Origin: Gammaproteobacteria bacterium
Lineage (GTDB): Bacteria > Pseudomonadota > Gammaproteobacteria > DSM-19610
Assembly (NCBI GenBank): GCA_026197075.1
Contig: JAPHQV010000003.1
Span: 1 to 60,622, forward strand
Reading direction: 5' to 3'
DNA: 60,622 nt
The stretch's first letter is position 1; each line of letters begins with the position of its first letter. A program made the position numbers and the translations under genes. Of this stretch, positions 46,982 to 56,242 are shown piece by piece. The notes below the pieces were generated by a model. The model worked only from the letters and a program-made list of their open reading frames with translations. It was not told the DNA's origin and did no database searches.

Positions 46982-48286
46982 TCAACGCCGCAACACCGGT
47001 GACCAGGCCGGCTCCCGTACATCGCCACCGCTCAGGGTCAGGCGTTGCCGGAAGCGGCCATCCGCCGAAACCGCGGCCAGCACACCACGACCGCCTACAC
47101 TGGTAGCGTAGATGATCATGCTGCCGTTGGGCGCGAAGCTGGGCGATTCATCCAGGCTGCCATCGGTGAGTACCCGCAAACGCTTGCTGTCCAGTTCCAG
47201 GACCGCGATCCGATAATTACGACCATCCCGGTGTACCAGCGTCAAGCGCTTGCCGTCGGCGGAATAATCCGCTCCCGCGTTGTAGTTGCCCTCGAAGCTC
47301 AGGCGCTCGACATTCCCGCCGCGGCTGTCCATGCGATAGAGCTGCGGCGCCCCGCCCCGGTCGGAGGTGAACACCAGGTGATTGCCGTCCGGCGACCAGG
47401 CCGGCTCCGTATCGATGGCGGCATTATTGGTCAGCCGCTGCAGGCGCTTGTCAGCCAAATGCAGCACATAGATCTCCGGATTGCCATCGCGGGACAAGGT
47501 CACGGCCAGCCGGCGGCCATCAGGTGACCAGGCCGGAGCGCCGTTGATGCCATCGAAGGCTGCCACCTCACTGCGCGCGCCTGTACCCACATCCTGGACG
47601 TAGATGGCCGCCTTGCGCCCCTCGAAGGAAACATAGGCCAGTTGCTGGCCATCGGACGACCAGGCCGGCGACATCAGGGGCTGGGGAGAACGCAGTACCG
47701 TGCGGGAATTGTGCCCATCGGAATCGGCCACCTGCAGGGCATAGCGTTTTCCTTCCGCGCCCTGCTCTGCCGTCACATAGGCGATACGGGTGTCGAAGGC
47801 GCCGGGCTCACCGGTCAGGGTTTCATAGATGAGGTCGCTTATGCGGTGGGCGACCCGGCGCAGTTCATCGGGTCGCGCGGGGATGCTGTAGCCCGTCAGC
47901 TGGCGGGAACGAAACACGTCGAAGAGCTGGAACTGCACCTCGTAGCGGCCCGGCGCGGGCTGCAACACGCGGCCGATCACCAGATCGCCCACACCGAGTA
48001 CCCGCCAGTCCTGGAAACGGACATCAGCGGCCTCCCGTGGTCGGGCGATGAGATCCGCTTCCGGCAGGGGCGCGAAACGGCCACTGCGACGCAGGTTGGA
48101 GGAAATGATGGCGGCGATATCCTCCGGCAGCGTCACACCGGCCGGCGTGGCAAAGGGTACGACGGCGATGGGCGATGCGCCCTCCATGCCCTGGGTGATC
48201 TCGATGGTCAGTACCGCCAGCGCACCGCGACTGCCCGCCAGCAGGGCCGCCAACAACAACCAGCGCATCATATCTTTCATCTGCAT
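46982..48286 (-). CDS. tolB: Tol-Pal system translocation protein TolB
   Basis: TolB (434 aa), periplasmic. Signal peptide (LLLAALLAGSRGALA), N-terminal domain (about 25-170) and a six-bladed beta-propeller with repeated PAWSPDG / PEIYVLHLADK motifs (about 180-430). It binds Pal and TolA. The ATG at 48286 overlaps the end of tolA by only a few nucleotides of spacing. Confidence 0.97.
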   Translation of the reverse strand: MQMKDMMRWLLLAALLAGSRGALAVLTIEITQGMEGASPIAVVPFATPAGVTLPEDIAAIISSNLRRSGRFAPLPEADLIARPREAADVRFQDWRVLGVGDLVIGRVLQPAPGRYEVQFQLFDVFRSRQLTGYSIPARPDELRRVAHRISDLIYETLTGEPGAFDTRIAYVTAEQGAEGKRYALQVADSDGHNSRTVLRSPQPLMSPAWSSDGQQLAYVSFEGRKAAIYVQDVGTGARSEVAAFDGINGAPAWSPDGRRLAVTLSRDGNPEIYVLHLADKRLQRLTNNAAIDTEPAWSPDGNHLVFTSDRGGAPQLYRMDSRGGNVERLSFEGNYNAGADYSADGKRLTLVHRDGRNYRIAVLELDSKRLRVLTDGSLDESPSFAPNGSMIIYATSVGGRGVLAAVSADGRFRQRLTLSGGDVREPAWSPVLRR

Positions 48287-48289
48287 GCC

Positions 48290-49249
48290 TCAACTCCTGT
48301 TGGGGTCGAATTCAAACTGGAATTCCCGGAACGCATCGAACAGGTGCGGCTCCGAAGGTACCGGCAACGGTGCGGCCTGAAATACCGCGCTCTCCACTGA
48401 ACGATCGAAGACCGGATCGCCGCTGCTACGCACGATCTGCACCCGGACCACATCACCGCCGGGGATCAGGCTCACCCGTACCGTGCAGGACAGACCGCGC
48501 CAATTGGCCGGTAGGCGCCAGTTACGCCGCACCTTGTCCTGGATATGGGCGCTGTACTGGTTGATGGCCGCGGCCACGGCGCGCTGACGTTCCTGGTCCA
48601 GGCGTGCCCGCTCCGCCGCCAGTTCCGCCTGGCGCGCGGCCTCTTCGGCCTTGCGGCGCGCCTCTTCCTCGGCCTTGCGCTTGGCTTCTGCTTCGGCCTT
48701 GCGCTTGGCTTCCGCCTCCGCCTTGCGTTGTGCTTCTGCTTCAGCTTTGCGCTTGGCTTCCGCCTCCGCCTTCTTGCGCTCCGCCTCCTCGGCCTTGCGC
48801 TTGGCCTCGGCCGCCGCCTTCTGGCGCTCCGCTTCCTCCGCCTTACGCTTGGCTTCCGCCGCCTCACGGCGCTTGGCCTCCTGCTCGGTACTGCGCCGGG
48901 CCTCTTCCAGCCGTTGCGCCTCTTCCGCCTGCTGTCGCTTCAGGTCCGCCAGACGCTGCTCTTCCCGCTCACGCTGGCGTCGGGCCTCGGCCGCCTGTTC
49001 CTCCAGCTGCCGCTGGCGTTCCACCTCGGCGGCACGCTGTTGCTCCTCCAGCTGCTGCTGGCGCTGCACTTCCTGCTGTAATGTGTCCTCTTCCACCACC
49101 CGGGCCTGCACCGGGGCACTGCTGTGCTGGGGCGCCACCTTGGTCATGCTGGTCCAGTCCACATTGATCATCAGCAGCCCGAGCAATGCCAGATGCACCA
49201 GTACCGCATACAGCACCGCGCGCGGGTTTTCCTTCACAATCCGCCACAT
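48290..49249 (-). CDS. tolA: Tol-Pal system energy-transducing protein TolA
   Basis: TolA (319 aa): short cytoplasmic N-terminus, one transmembrane helix (VLYAVLVHLALLGLLMINV), a long Ala/Lys/Glu-rich helical domain of EAKRKAEEAERQKA-type repeats (about 50-215), and a C-terminal globular domain (YSAHIQDKVRRNWRLPANWRGLSCTVRVSLIPGGDVVRVQI). It spans the periplasm to reach TolB/Pal. Confidence 0.96.
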   Translation of the reverse strand: MWRIVKENPRAVLYAVLVHLALLGLLMINVDWTSMTKVAPQHSSAPVQARVVEEDTLQQEVQRQQQLEEQQRAAEVERQRQLEEQAAEARRQREREEQRLADLKRQQAEEAQRLEEARRSTEQEAKRREAAEAKRKAEEAERQKAAAEAKRKAEEAERKKAEAEAKRKAEAEAQRKAEAEAKRKAEAEAKRKAEEEARRKAEEAARQAELAAERARLDQERQRAVAAAINQYSAHIQDKVRRNWRLPANWRGLSCTVRVSLIPGGDVVRVQIVRSSGDPVFDRSVESAVFQAAPLPVPSEPHLFDAFREFQFEFDPNRS

Positions 49250-49257
49250 CGTAAAAC

Positions 49258-49686
49258 CTAACGCCCCTTGCCCGGCAGATCCGTGACCAGGCCCACATTG
49301 CCCGCGCCCGCGCCCTGCAGCAACACCATGGCACGGACCACGTGCTGGTACGCGACACTGCGGTCACCGCGCACCATGACGGCCACATCGGGGCGGCGCC
49401 GCAGCACGGCCGCAGCGCGCAGCTGCAGGTCCTCGTCGCTGACCGGTTCGGCGGGATCGCCGCCGATATTCAGGAACAACTGTCCCTCGGCGTCCACACT
49501 CACCACCAGGGGATCCTGCTGTTCCGGCGCCAGCGGACGGGCGGAGGCGGTCGGCAGTTCCACTTCCACGCCCTGATTGAGCAACGGCGCGGTCACCATG
49601 AAAATCACCAGCATGACCAGCATGACGTCGATGTAGGGCACGACGTTCATCTCCGCCACGGGGCGTTTGCGCAGGCGATGGCGCAT
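49258..49686 (-). CDS. tolR: Tol-Pal system protein TolR
   Basis: TolR (142 aa), ExbD-type: single N-terminal span (VVPYIDVMLVMLVIFMVTAPLL) with the proton-path aspartate D24 in PYIDVMLV-type context, and a periplasmic domain. It works with TolQ to turn proton-motive force into TolA movement. It lies 29 bp after tolQ and 8 bp before tolA. Confidence 0.97.
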   Translation of the reverse strand: MRHRLRKRPVAEMNVVPYIDVMLVMLVIFMVTAPLLNQGVEVELPTASARPLAPEQQDPLVVSVDAEGQLFLNIGGDPAEPVSDEDLQLRAAAVLRRRPDVAVMVRGDRSVAYQHVVRAMVLLQGAGAGNVGLVTDLPGKGR

Positions 49687-49715
49687 GACTCAGTTTTTAC
49701 TCCCTTCGGACCGCT

Positions 49716-50390
49716 TCATGGATGTGCCTGGCGCTGCAGAATGCTGGCGAATTCGTCTATGAAGGATTCGTAATGGGAAATCAGCCGCTCCGCCTCGTTG
49801 GCATAGCGGTTGTAGGCCACTACGGCGGGAATGGCGGCGAACAGTCCCATGGCGGTGGCGATCAGGGCCTCGGCGATGCCGGGTGCCACCATGGCCAGGG
49901 TGGCTTGCTGGGCATTGGCCAGGCCGCGAAACGCATTCATGATGCCCCACACGGTACCGAACAGGCCGATATAGGGGCTGGTGGAACCCACCGTGGCCAG
50001 GAAGGACAGGTGCTGCTCCAATCCATCCACTTCCCGGGACAGGGAGACGCGCATGGCACGCTGGGCACCCTCCACCACGTCCATAGGCTCCATGCCCTTC
50101 TGGCCGCGCAGCCGGGCGAATTCCTGGAAACCTGCCTGAAAGATGTTTTCCAGGCCGGCGCTTTCCCCCTCCCGCTCCGCCACCTCCCGGTGCAGACCGC
50201 CGAGATCACCACCGGACCAGAAACGCTCCTCGAAATCCCGGGCGGCGGTACGGGCATCGCGCAGGCCGGCACCCTTGCGAAAGATCAGGGTCCAGGATGC
50301 GAGCGAAATCAGCACCAGCAACAGCATCACCAGCTGTACGATCAGGCTGGCATTGGCAATGAGATGGGTAAAGGAAAGGTCAGTTCCCAC
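49716..50390 (-). CDS. tolQ: Tol-Pal system proton-channel protein TolQ
   Basis: TolQ (224 aa), ExbB-type, with three membrane spans (18-40, 130-155, 165-190) and the conserved LFGTVWGIMNAF segment. It starts with GTG, with AGGGA 8 nt upstream, inside the last codons of ybgC (11-nt overlap), so the two are translationally coupled. Confidence 0.96.
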   Translation of the reverse strand: MGTDLSFTHLIANASLIVQLVMLLLVLISLASWTLIFRKGAGLRDARTAARDFEERFWSGGDLGGLHREVAEREGESAGLENIFQAGFQEFARLRGQKGMEPMDVVEGAQRAMRVSLSREVDGLEQHLSFLATVGSTSPYIGLFGTVWGIMNAFRGLANAQQATLAMVAPGIAEALIATAMGLFAAIPAVVAYNRYANEAERLISHYESFIDEFASILQRQAHP

Positions 50391-50793
50391 GAGTCAGTCC
50401 CTGCAATATGAAATCCGGAATGGGATGGGGCCGCAGGGTGGAAGCCGCCAGGCACGCCACCCGCACCCGGGCGCCGCAGAACACCCGGGACTCGTCCCCG
50501 TCCTGGTACACGTTCTGCTGGAAAACCAGGCTGGCGCGACGGCATTCCACCAGTTCCGCGCTCACCCGCAGGGCGTCATCCAGGCGCGCGGGCCTGAGAA
50601 AATCCAGTTCCGCGGAACGAACCGCGAACAGGACCCCGGAAGACTCGCGCAGGGCCTGTTGCTCCACCCCCAGCTGTCGCAAGCGCTCGGTTCGCGCCCG
50701 CTCCATGAACCGCAAATAATTGGCGTAGTAGACCACACCGCCGGCGTCCGTGTCCTCATAGTACACACGAACCGGCCAGGAAAATTTCACCAC
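50380..50793 (-). CDS. ybgC: Acyl-CoA thioesterase YbgC
   Basis: A hot-dog-fold thioesterase, 137 aa from GTG 50793 (or 136 from the next GTG). The catalytic aspartate is in VYYEDTDAGGVVYYANYLRFMERARTE. It is the usual first gene of the tol-pal operon. The start is GTG with AAGGGAT about 11 nt upstream; the ATG 60 nt earlier gives a non-family N-terminus. Confidence 0.93.
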   Translation of the reverse strand: MVKFSWPVRVYYEDTDAGGVVYYANYLRFMERARTERLRQLGVEQQALRESSGVLFAVRSAELDFLRPARLDDALRVSAELVECRRASLVFQQNVYQDGDESRVFCGARVRVACLAASTLRPHPIPDFILQGLTRGN

Positions 50794-50927
50794 CGTCAGT
50801 TTATCCCTTGTATACGGAGTCAGCGTGCCCGGACACGTCGCGAGTAGGACCACGGGCCGGCACGAAAATTCCCTGGTTCCGGCTCGCCATGGATCAGCGC
50901 ATCCGGGTGCCGCAAGCGTGTAATAGC

Positions 50928-51095
50928 TTACCGGTGCTCCGGCGAGGCATCCAGTGCCTTTATTTCATCGGACAGCGGGGTCATACCGTACTGGTACGAT
51001 GGTGGCGCTTTTTCAGCCGCAGGTCGCAATGTGGACAGAATCAACATCCCAAGCGCCAGCACCACCAGCAGATGAAAGCTTCGCAGACTACGCAT
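50928..51095 (-). CDS. Small single-span membrane protein candidate, 55 aa
   Basis: An open frame of 56 codons encodes MRSLRSFHLLVVLALGMLIL.. then a polar tail with PPSYQYGMTPLSDEIKALDASPEHR. The basic start, one hydrophobic helix (8-22) and polar C-terminus look like a small anchored or exported protein. It stands in the 650-bp gap between ybgC and the glrR terminator. The ribosome site is weak (GAGGCGGA, 8-15 nt upstream). Not recognised; supported by composition only. Confidence 0.45.
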   Translation of the reverse strand: MRSLRSFHLLVVLALGMLILSTLRPAAEKAPPSYQYGMTPLSDEIKALDASPEHR

Positions 51096-51496
51096 GAATC
51101 ATTCCGCCTCGGCGAACGTTGCCATATTTCGGGACACCACTCCGGACAAAAAAAAGCGTGGCAAGCGCCACGCCATAATCCCGGAGGGGGATTAAAAAGG
51201 TGCGTTTGACGCACCAACACACAGGAGAGGTACAACGGTCGTTCAACCCGTCCGTCGGCTCACCGTAGATTCATCGGCAAGCCTCTGGAACAGAATTTTG
51301 CAAGGCCTATGCCAGTTTCAGCTAGTCGCTGATTCGTGGTGAATTTCGGTAAAATCAACGGAAATGGAGGTCATCCGAAGGGGAGAAATTGTCGCCGTCG
51401 GGTGACGCCTCAGCACGCCCAAAGTGGAAATTACAGGTAAGACGGGAACTTGGTGCGTCGCCCTTTGCAGACAGGGTACGGGCGGGTTGGATGCTG
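51096..51496. other. Gene-free stretch downstream of glrR
   Basis: Contains the glrR-operon terminator (51148-51173) and a second hairpin GGTGCG-TTTGA-CGCACC (51206-51222). I see no gene in 51230-51496. Confidence 0.5.
51148..51173 (-). terminator. Rho-independent terminator of the glrK-qseG-glrR operon
   Basis: On the minus strand GCGTGGC-GCTT-GCCACGC followed by T8 (A8 at 51148-51155 on plus). Confidence 0.88.
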
Positions 51497-52861
51497 TCAG
51501 CCGCGCGCTTCCTTGAACTGGGCCGGTTGCAGATGGTGCTTGTTGAGCAGCTTGTAGAATTCCGTGCGATTACGCTTGGCGATGCGTGCGGCATGGGTGA
51601 CATTGCCGTTGGTGATCTGCAGCAACTGGGTCAGGTAATCTCGCTCGAACTGGCTGCGGGCATCGGCAAACGCCATGATTTCACGTGATTTGTCTCGCAA
51701 GGCGCGCTGTACCAGGCTGGCGGGAATCAGGGGCGTGGTGGCAAATGCCACCACCTGTTCGACCAGGTTGTAGAACTGGCGCACATTGCCCGGCCAGGGG
51801 GCCGCCAGCAGCAGCTCCATGGCCTCGGGCGCAAAACCCTTTACCTCCTTGCGACTGTTCTGGGAGATCAATTCCAGGAAATGGCTGGCGAGCAGGGGGA
51901 TGTCCTCGCGCCGTTCCGCCAGGGTCGGCATCTCCAGGGTCACCACATTGAGGCGGTAGTAGAGATCCTCGCGAAACTCACCCTCTTCCAGCGCCTCATC
52001 CAGGTCCCGGTGGGTGGCGGAGATGATGCGCACGTCCACTTCCACGGACTGGGTGGAGCCCACCGGCCGCACCACCCGCTCCTGCAGGGCGCGCAACAGC
52101 TTGACCTGGAAGCTCAGCGGCATGTCGCCGATCTCGTCGAGGAACAGGGTACCGCCGTGGGCGGCCTGGAACAGGCCCTTGTGTTCACGATTGGCGCCGG
52201 TGAAGGCGCCCTTGGCGTGCCCGAAGAGTTCTGATTCCATCAGGGATTCGGGAATGGCGCTGCAGTTCACCGCCACGAACGGTCCTTCGTAGCGCGCACT
52301 GGCCTTGTGCAGCGCGCGCGCCAGCAGTTCCTTGCCGGTTCCGCTCTGGCCATGGATGAAGACACTGGCATCACTTGCGGCGACCAGGCAGGCCTGGGTG
52401 AGCAGGTCCTCCATCACGGGGCTGCGGGTGACAATGTCGCGACGCCATTCCGCCTGCTGTTCCTCTTCGTCCGTATGCCGGCCCTCCCCGCTGACCTTGA
52501 GGGCGCGCCCCACCTGGGTGAGCAACACCTGGCTGTCGAAGGGCTTGGTGAGAAAGCTGAATACGCCCTTGCTGGTGGCATCCACCGCGTCGGGGATGGT
52601 GCCATGGGCGGTCAGGATCAGCACCGGCAGGGCCGGGTTGCGGGAATGAATCTGGTCGAACAGGGCCATGCCGTCCATACCGCCCATGCGCAGATCGGTG
52701 ATCACCAGGTGGGGACGAAATACCGACAACTGGGCCAGCGCCTGTTCGCCGCTTTCCACGGCCGCCACCTCGTAGCCCACCGCCGCCAGGCGCATGGACA
52801 GCAGCCGCAACAGGCTGCGATCATCATCCACCAGGAGGATACGGTATTTGCATGCGCTCAT
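51497..52861 (-). CDS. glrR: Sigma-54-dependent response regulator GlrR (QseF)
   Basis: A 454-aa NtrC-type regulator: receiver (5-120, phospho-acceptor D56 in VITDLRMGG), AAA+ domain (about 140-375) with Walker A GQSGTGKE, the sigma-54 contact loop GAFTGA and Walker B GTLFLDEIGD, and a C-terminal Fis-type HTH (GNVTHAARIAKRNRTEFYKLL). In enterobacteria GlrR drives the glmY sRNA promoter under GlrK control. Its ATG overlaps the qseG-like stop by 4 nt. Confidence 0.94.
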   Translation of the reverse strand: MSACKYRILLVDDDRSLLRLLSMRLAAVGYEVAAVESGEQALAQLSVFRPHLVITDLRMGGMDGMALFDQIHSRNPALPVLILTAHGTIPDAVDATSKGVFSFLTKPFDSQVLLTQVGRALKVSGEGRHTDEEEQQAEWRRDIVTRSPVMEDLLTQACLVAASDASVFIHGQSGTGKELLARALHKASARYEGPFVAVNCSAIPESLMESELFGHAKGAFTGANREHKGLFQAAHGGTLFLDEIGDMPLSFQVKLLRALQERVVRPVGSTQSVEVDVRIISATHRDLDEALEEGEFREDLYYRLNVVTLEMPTLAERREDIPLLASHFLELISQNSRKEVKGFAPEAMELLLAAPWPGNVRQFYNLVEQVVAFATTPLIPASLVQRALRDKSREIMAFADARSQFERDYLTQLLQITNGNVTHAARIAKRNRTEFYKLLNKHHLQPAQFKEARG

Positions 52862-53370
52862 GGCTCCACTCCCTGCAGCGGTTTCTGGCGCTGCCTGATA
52901 CTTTGTTCGATAGAGGTCACTGCCTCCAACTGTGTTTCCAGCTCCTGGATTCGGGCTTCCTGTTCCGCCAGGACCTTGCGTTCCGCTCGCCGCAGGGCCT
53001 TGGCCTGCTGCCGTTCGCGCGACATCTGCCCCAACAGGTCCGCGAGTGCCAGTTGCGACACATCAAGGTGGGTGGCATCGATCCCGTTCAGGACCTCCAG
53101 GGCGCGGGCCTCGTCGCGCACCGCCTCGACGCCCAGCGTCAACAGCAGCACCAGGCGCAAGCCACTGACAGCCGTGTCCTCGTACTTGTGCACCTGTTGA
53201 CGCCGCTGTAATTCCTCCGGCTGGATGTGCGCCGGCATCTGCTGCACCTCGCGCGCCTCGCTCAGCCAGTCGGATCCGCGCGCCGCGATGGAGCGATCGG
53301 AGACCGGCGGCAGTTCCCAATGGACACAACCGGAGAGCGCCAGCAACAGCACCAGCCAGCCGCGCCTCAC
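52858..53370 (-). CDS. qseG: QseG/YfhG-like lipoprotein
   Basis: A 170-aa lipoprotein: signal LVLLLALSGC with lipobox LSGC (C15), then a helical body and a C-terminal coiled coil (about 115-160). By position between the kinase and regulator it matches QseG, which contacts the kinase periplasmic domain in enterics. GTG start at 53370, overlapping the kinase stop, with AAAGGGTG upstream. Confidence 0.8.
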   Translation of the reverse strand: MRRGWLVLLLALSGCVHWELPPVSDRSIAARGSDWLSEAREVQQMPAHIQPEELQRRQQVHKYEDTAVSGLRLVLLLTLGVEAVRDEARALEVLNGIDATHLDVSQLALADLLGQMSRERQQAKALRRAERKVLAEQEARIQELETQLEAVTSIEQSIRQRQKPLQGVEP

Positions 53371-54812
53371 GAAGCCACACCCTTTTTGGGCAAAGTCACA
53401 CGCAGGCAGGCACCGGGGCCAGCCGAGGGGACCACCTCAATATGCCCTCCGTGGGCCTGTACATACTCCCTTGCGATGGACAGTCCCAATCCCGTGCCCC
53501 TGATGTGGCTGTTGCTGCTGTGCTGCCCCTGATAGAAGGCCTCGAATACCCGTTCGCGGTCCGATTCCGGGATACCACTGCCGGTATCCTGGACTTCGAT
53601 ACGGGCGGTTTTCCCCTCGTCCTCCAGGCGGACGAACACGGTACCACCCTCGGGGGCGAATTTCGCGGCATTGGACAACAGATTGTCCACCACCGCGCGA
53701 AGTTTCTCTTCATCACCCATCACCCGTACGGGTTGCAACCGGACTTCCAGCCGCAACTGCCGGGCGAGTAATGCCATTTTATGGCCTCCAAGGACTTTTT
53801 CCACCAGATGTTTGAGCTCCACGGGATGGTACTGCATCACCGCTGCCCGACTGGCGGCCATGCTGACGTTCAGCAAATCTTCTATAAGCTTTTGTAAATG
53901 TACTGTATTTTCCTGAAGAATGGCGGCAATCTCGCGCTGCTGACCATTGAGGCCACCCACCACCTCCTCGCCCAGCAGGCCCGCCCCCTCGCGAATGGCG
54001 GTCAAGGGGGTCTTCAGTTCATGGGAGATATGACGCAGGAACTTGGTCTTCTCTTCCTCCAGTTCCTGCAGCCGCACCCGCAGCCAGTCGAGACGCTCGC
54101 CCAACTGCTCCAGGTCACGGGGCCCGTGGATGACCATGGGCGTATCCAGTTCCTCGTTACCCAGGCGGCGAATGGCGTGGTCGAGCTGGCGCACCGGGCG
54201 CGCGATCAGGGCCGTGAACAGCACCATCAACAGGAACGCCACGGGCACCAGGGCCACCGCCTGCAGTACCAGCAGGCGCTGAGTCTCCAGGGCCAGGTCG
54301 CGCATGGTGTCCACTTCATGGCGAATGGCATCCTGGCTATGGTTCAGAAAGGCTTCCGCCAGACTCGCCAGTTCCGCGAACCGGTCCGCTTCCACGATGG
54401 TCAGGCCGGTCTCCGGCCGCGCCTCGGCCAGCAGCTGGTATATATCCTCCTCCGCCTCCGCCATGTGCAACAACAGGTCGTGCTGGCCAGGTGTCAGGGG
54501 AAGGTTCCCAAGGGTTTCCAGTGTCTGCTGAAAGGCCGCGTGATTGACCGCGTAGACCTCGAACAGGGCGGGGTCACCCAGGGCCTGGTACTGGCGCGCA
54601 TTGCGCTCCATGCCGGTGATGTCCTCCACCAGCGCCTGGCTGTTGCGGGTCGCCTCCACGGCCTGGTGTACAGCCTCCTGGCTGCGGCTCGCCATGCGGT
54701 CCACGGCCAGGGCGGCGTGCACCAGGGCCACCATCAGCGGCACGGCCACCAGACCGAAGCCCACCAGGATCAGGCGCAGGATGGAAGCGGGGCGGAAGAG
54801 TCGCAGGCGCAT
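53367..54812 (-). CDS. glrK: Sensor histidine kinase GlrK (QseE)
   Basis: A 481-aa membrane kinase: TM1 (about 12-36), periplasmic helical domain (37-180), TM2 (185-207), HAMP (208-260), HisKA with H-box FLRHISHELKTPLTAIREG, and HATPase with NLLSNAAKF, DTGSGIP and GTGLGLSIA. The ATG 54812 is preferred to a TTG 9 nt earlier. It heads the operon glrK-qseG-glrR; each junction overlaps by 3-4 nt. Confidence 0.94.
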   Translation of the reverse strand: MRLRLFRPASILRLILVGFGLVAVPLMVALVHAALAVDRMASRSQEAVHQAVEATRNSQALVEDITGMERNARQYQALGDPALFEVYAVNHAAFQQTLETLGNLPLTPGQHDLLLHMAEAEEDIYQLLAEARPETGLTIVEADRFAELASLAEAFLNHSQDAIRHEVDTMRDLALETQRLLVLQAVALVPVAFLLMVLFTALIARPVRQLDHAIRRLGNEELDTPMVIHGPRDLEQLGERLDWLRVRLQELEEEKTKFLRHISHELKTPLTAIREGAGLLGEEVVGGLNGQQREIAAILQENTVHLQKLIEDLLNVSMAASRAAVMQYHPVELKHLVEKVLGGHKMALLARQLRLEVRLQPVRVMGDEEKLRAVVDNLLSNAAKFAPEGGTVFVRLEDEGKTARIEVQDTGSGIPESDRERVFEAFYQGQHSSNSHIRGTGLGLSIAREYVQAHGGHIEVVPSAGPGACLRVTLPKKGVAS

Positions 54813-54845
54813 GGCAGGCAACCGGCCGCTGTCAGCCCGGAAGGC

Positions 54846-55907
54846 TCACTGCGGGGTGGCGTCCTCGTCCAGCAGCGGCAGGGTATCCCCGGTGCCGGGC
54901 AAGGTCTGCGGCGGTTGCAGGCCCAGCTGCAGCCAGGCATGGCGGGTGGCCACACGGCCGCGCGGCGTGCGCATGAGAAAACCTTGCTGGATGAGATAGG
55001 GTTCCAGCACATCCTCGATGGTGCCACGTTCCTCGCCGATGGCCGCGGACAGGTTGTCCACCCCCACCGGCCCGCCGTCGAACTTCTCGATGATGGTGCG
55101 CAACAGGCGACGATCCTGGGCGTCGAAGCCCTGGGGATCCACCTCCAGCAACTCCATGGCGCGTGTCGCCACCTCCGCGTCCAGGCGTCCGCCGGCCCTC
55201 ACCTCGGCATAGTCGCGCACCCGGCGCAGCAGCCGGTTGGCAATGCGCGGTGTGCCGCGCGAACGGCGCGCCAGTTCCAGCGCCCCGCTGTCGTCGAGCG
55301 GGATACCCAGGATGCGCGCGGAACGCTGCACGATGGCGGCCAGGTCCGTTGCGTTGTAGAACTCCAGACGCTGCACGATGCCGAAGCGGTCGCGCAAGGG
55401 CGAGGTGAGCAGGCCGGCGCGGGTGGTGGCCCCCACCAGGGTGAAGGGTGGCAGGTCCAGCTTGATGGAACGCGCCGCCGGCCCCTCGCCGATGACGATG
55501 TCGAGCTGGTAGTCCTCCATGGCGGGATAGAGGATCTCCTCCACCACCGGGCTCAGGCGGTGGATCTCGTCCACGAACAGCACGTCGCCGGCCTCCAGGT
55601 TGGTCAGCAGCGCCGCCAGGTCTCCCGCCTTCTCCAGCACCGGACCGGAGGTATGACGCAGGGTCCCGCCCATTTCGTTGGCGATGATGTGGGCCAGGGT
55701 GGTCTTGCCCAGCCCCGGCGGCCCGAAGATCAGCACATGGTCCAGGGCATCGCCACGACCGCGCGCCGCCTGGATGAAGATCTCCATCTGCTCGGAGACC
55801 CGGGGCTGGCCCACGTACTCCGCCAGGGTCTTCGGGCGGATAGCGCGGTCCAGCGCCTCGTCCTGGGGAGAGCCGGTGGGGGTGACGAGTCGATCAGGTT
55901 CAATCAT
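54846..55907 (-). CDS. ruvB: Holliday-junction branch-migration ATPase RuvB
   Basis: RuvB (353 aa), AAA+ motor. Walker [10 protein letters not shown], Walker [11 protein letters not shown], sensor GATTRAGLL and arginine-finger region LRDRFG, then the C-terminal winged helix ([18 protein letters not shown]). The start [10 protein letters not shown] is family-typical. It is separated from ruvA by 335 bp of repeats, where ruvA and ruvB are normally adjacent. Confidence 0.97.
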   Translation of the reverse strand: MIEPDRLVTPTGSPQDEALDRAIRPKTLAEYVGQPRVSEQMEIFIQAARGRGDALDHVLIFGPPGLGKTTLAHIIANEMGGTLRHTSGPVLEKAGDLAALLTNLEAGDVLFVDEIHRLSPVVEEILYPAMEDYQLDIVIGEGPAARSIKLDLPPFTLVGATTRAGLLTSPLRDRFGIVQRLEFYNATDLAAIVQRSARILGIPLDDSGALELARRSRGTPRIANRLLRRVRDYAEVRAGGRLDAEVATRAMELLEVDPQGFDAQDRRLLRTIIEKFDGGPVGVDNLSAAIGEERGTIEDVLEPYLIQQGFLMRTPRGRVATRHAWLQLGLQPPQTLPGTGDTLPLLDEDATPQ

Positions 55908-55961
55908 GGGCAGAGTGTACGGCAAACCAGGGTGGGTTGGCAGGTACGAAAGATTTCTGAA

Positions 55962-56210
55962 CCGCCAAGGCGCCAAGAACGCCAAGAAAAGCGGGAGCGA
56001 ACCGCCAAGACGCCAAGGCCGCCAAGAAAACCATTTAAAACAAGAATATTTTGGTGAATTGCTTGCACGGAAACATAACGCAAATTCCTAACACATGTCT
56101 CTTGGCGTTCTTGGCGTTCTTGGCGTTCTTGGCGTTCTTGGCGTTCTTGGCGTTCTTGGCGGTTACAAGGATTTTCTTGGCGGCCTTGGCGTCTTGGCGG
56201 TTCGCCTTTG
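55962..56210. repeat. CCGCCAAG paired inverted repeat with 9-bp tandem array between ruvA and ruvB
   Basis: The inner arms 55997-56030 and 56172-56205 are perfect 34-bp inverted repeats (GCGAACCGCCAAGACGCCAA..). The right side also holds six exact copies of CTTGGCGTT (56101-56154) plus a variant seventh; the left side has related CGCCAAG units (55963-55990). The centre (56031-56100) is AT-rich with no gene. Confidence 0.9.
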
Positions 56211-56242
56211 GTTTACTTAGTGCCCGGCGTTGCCCTGAAGTG

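Noticed and set aside
50808-51209. 133-codon plus-strand frame in the ybgC-glrR gap
   Set aside because: Composition is unlike a protein (His/Gln/Arg scatter, no ribosome site), and it overlaps the terminator and the better-supported small minus-strand frame.
51286-51303. Sigma-54-like sequence CTGGAACAGAATTTTGCA near glrR
   Set aside because: The GG-to-GC spacing is 11 rather than 10 and the -24 box is imperfect; no gene follows that it would serve.
56101-56160. Tandem CTTGGCGTT units as a CRISPR array
   Set aside because: The units are contiguous with no spacers, so this is a simple tandem array within an inverted repeat. No CRISPR or cas genes were seen anywhere in the window.
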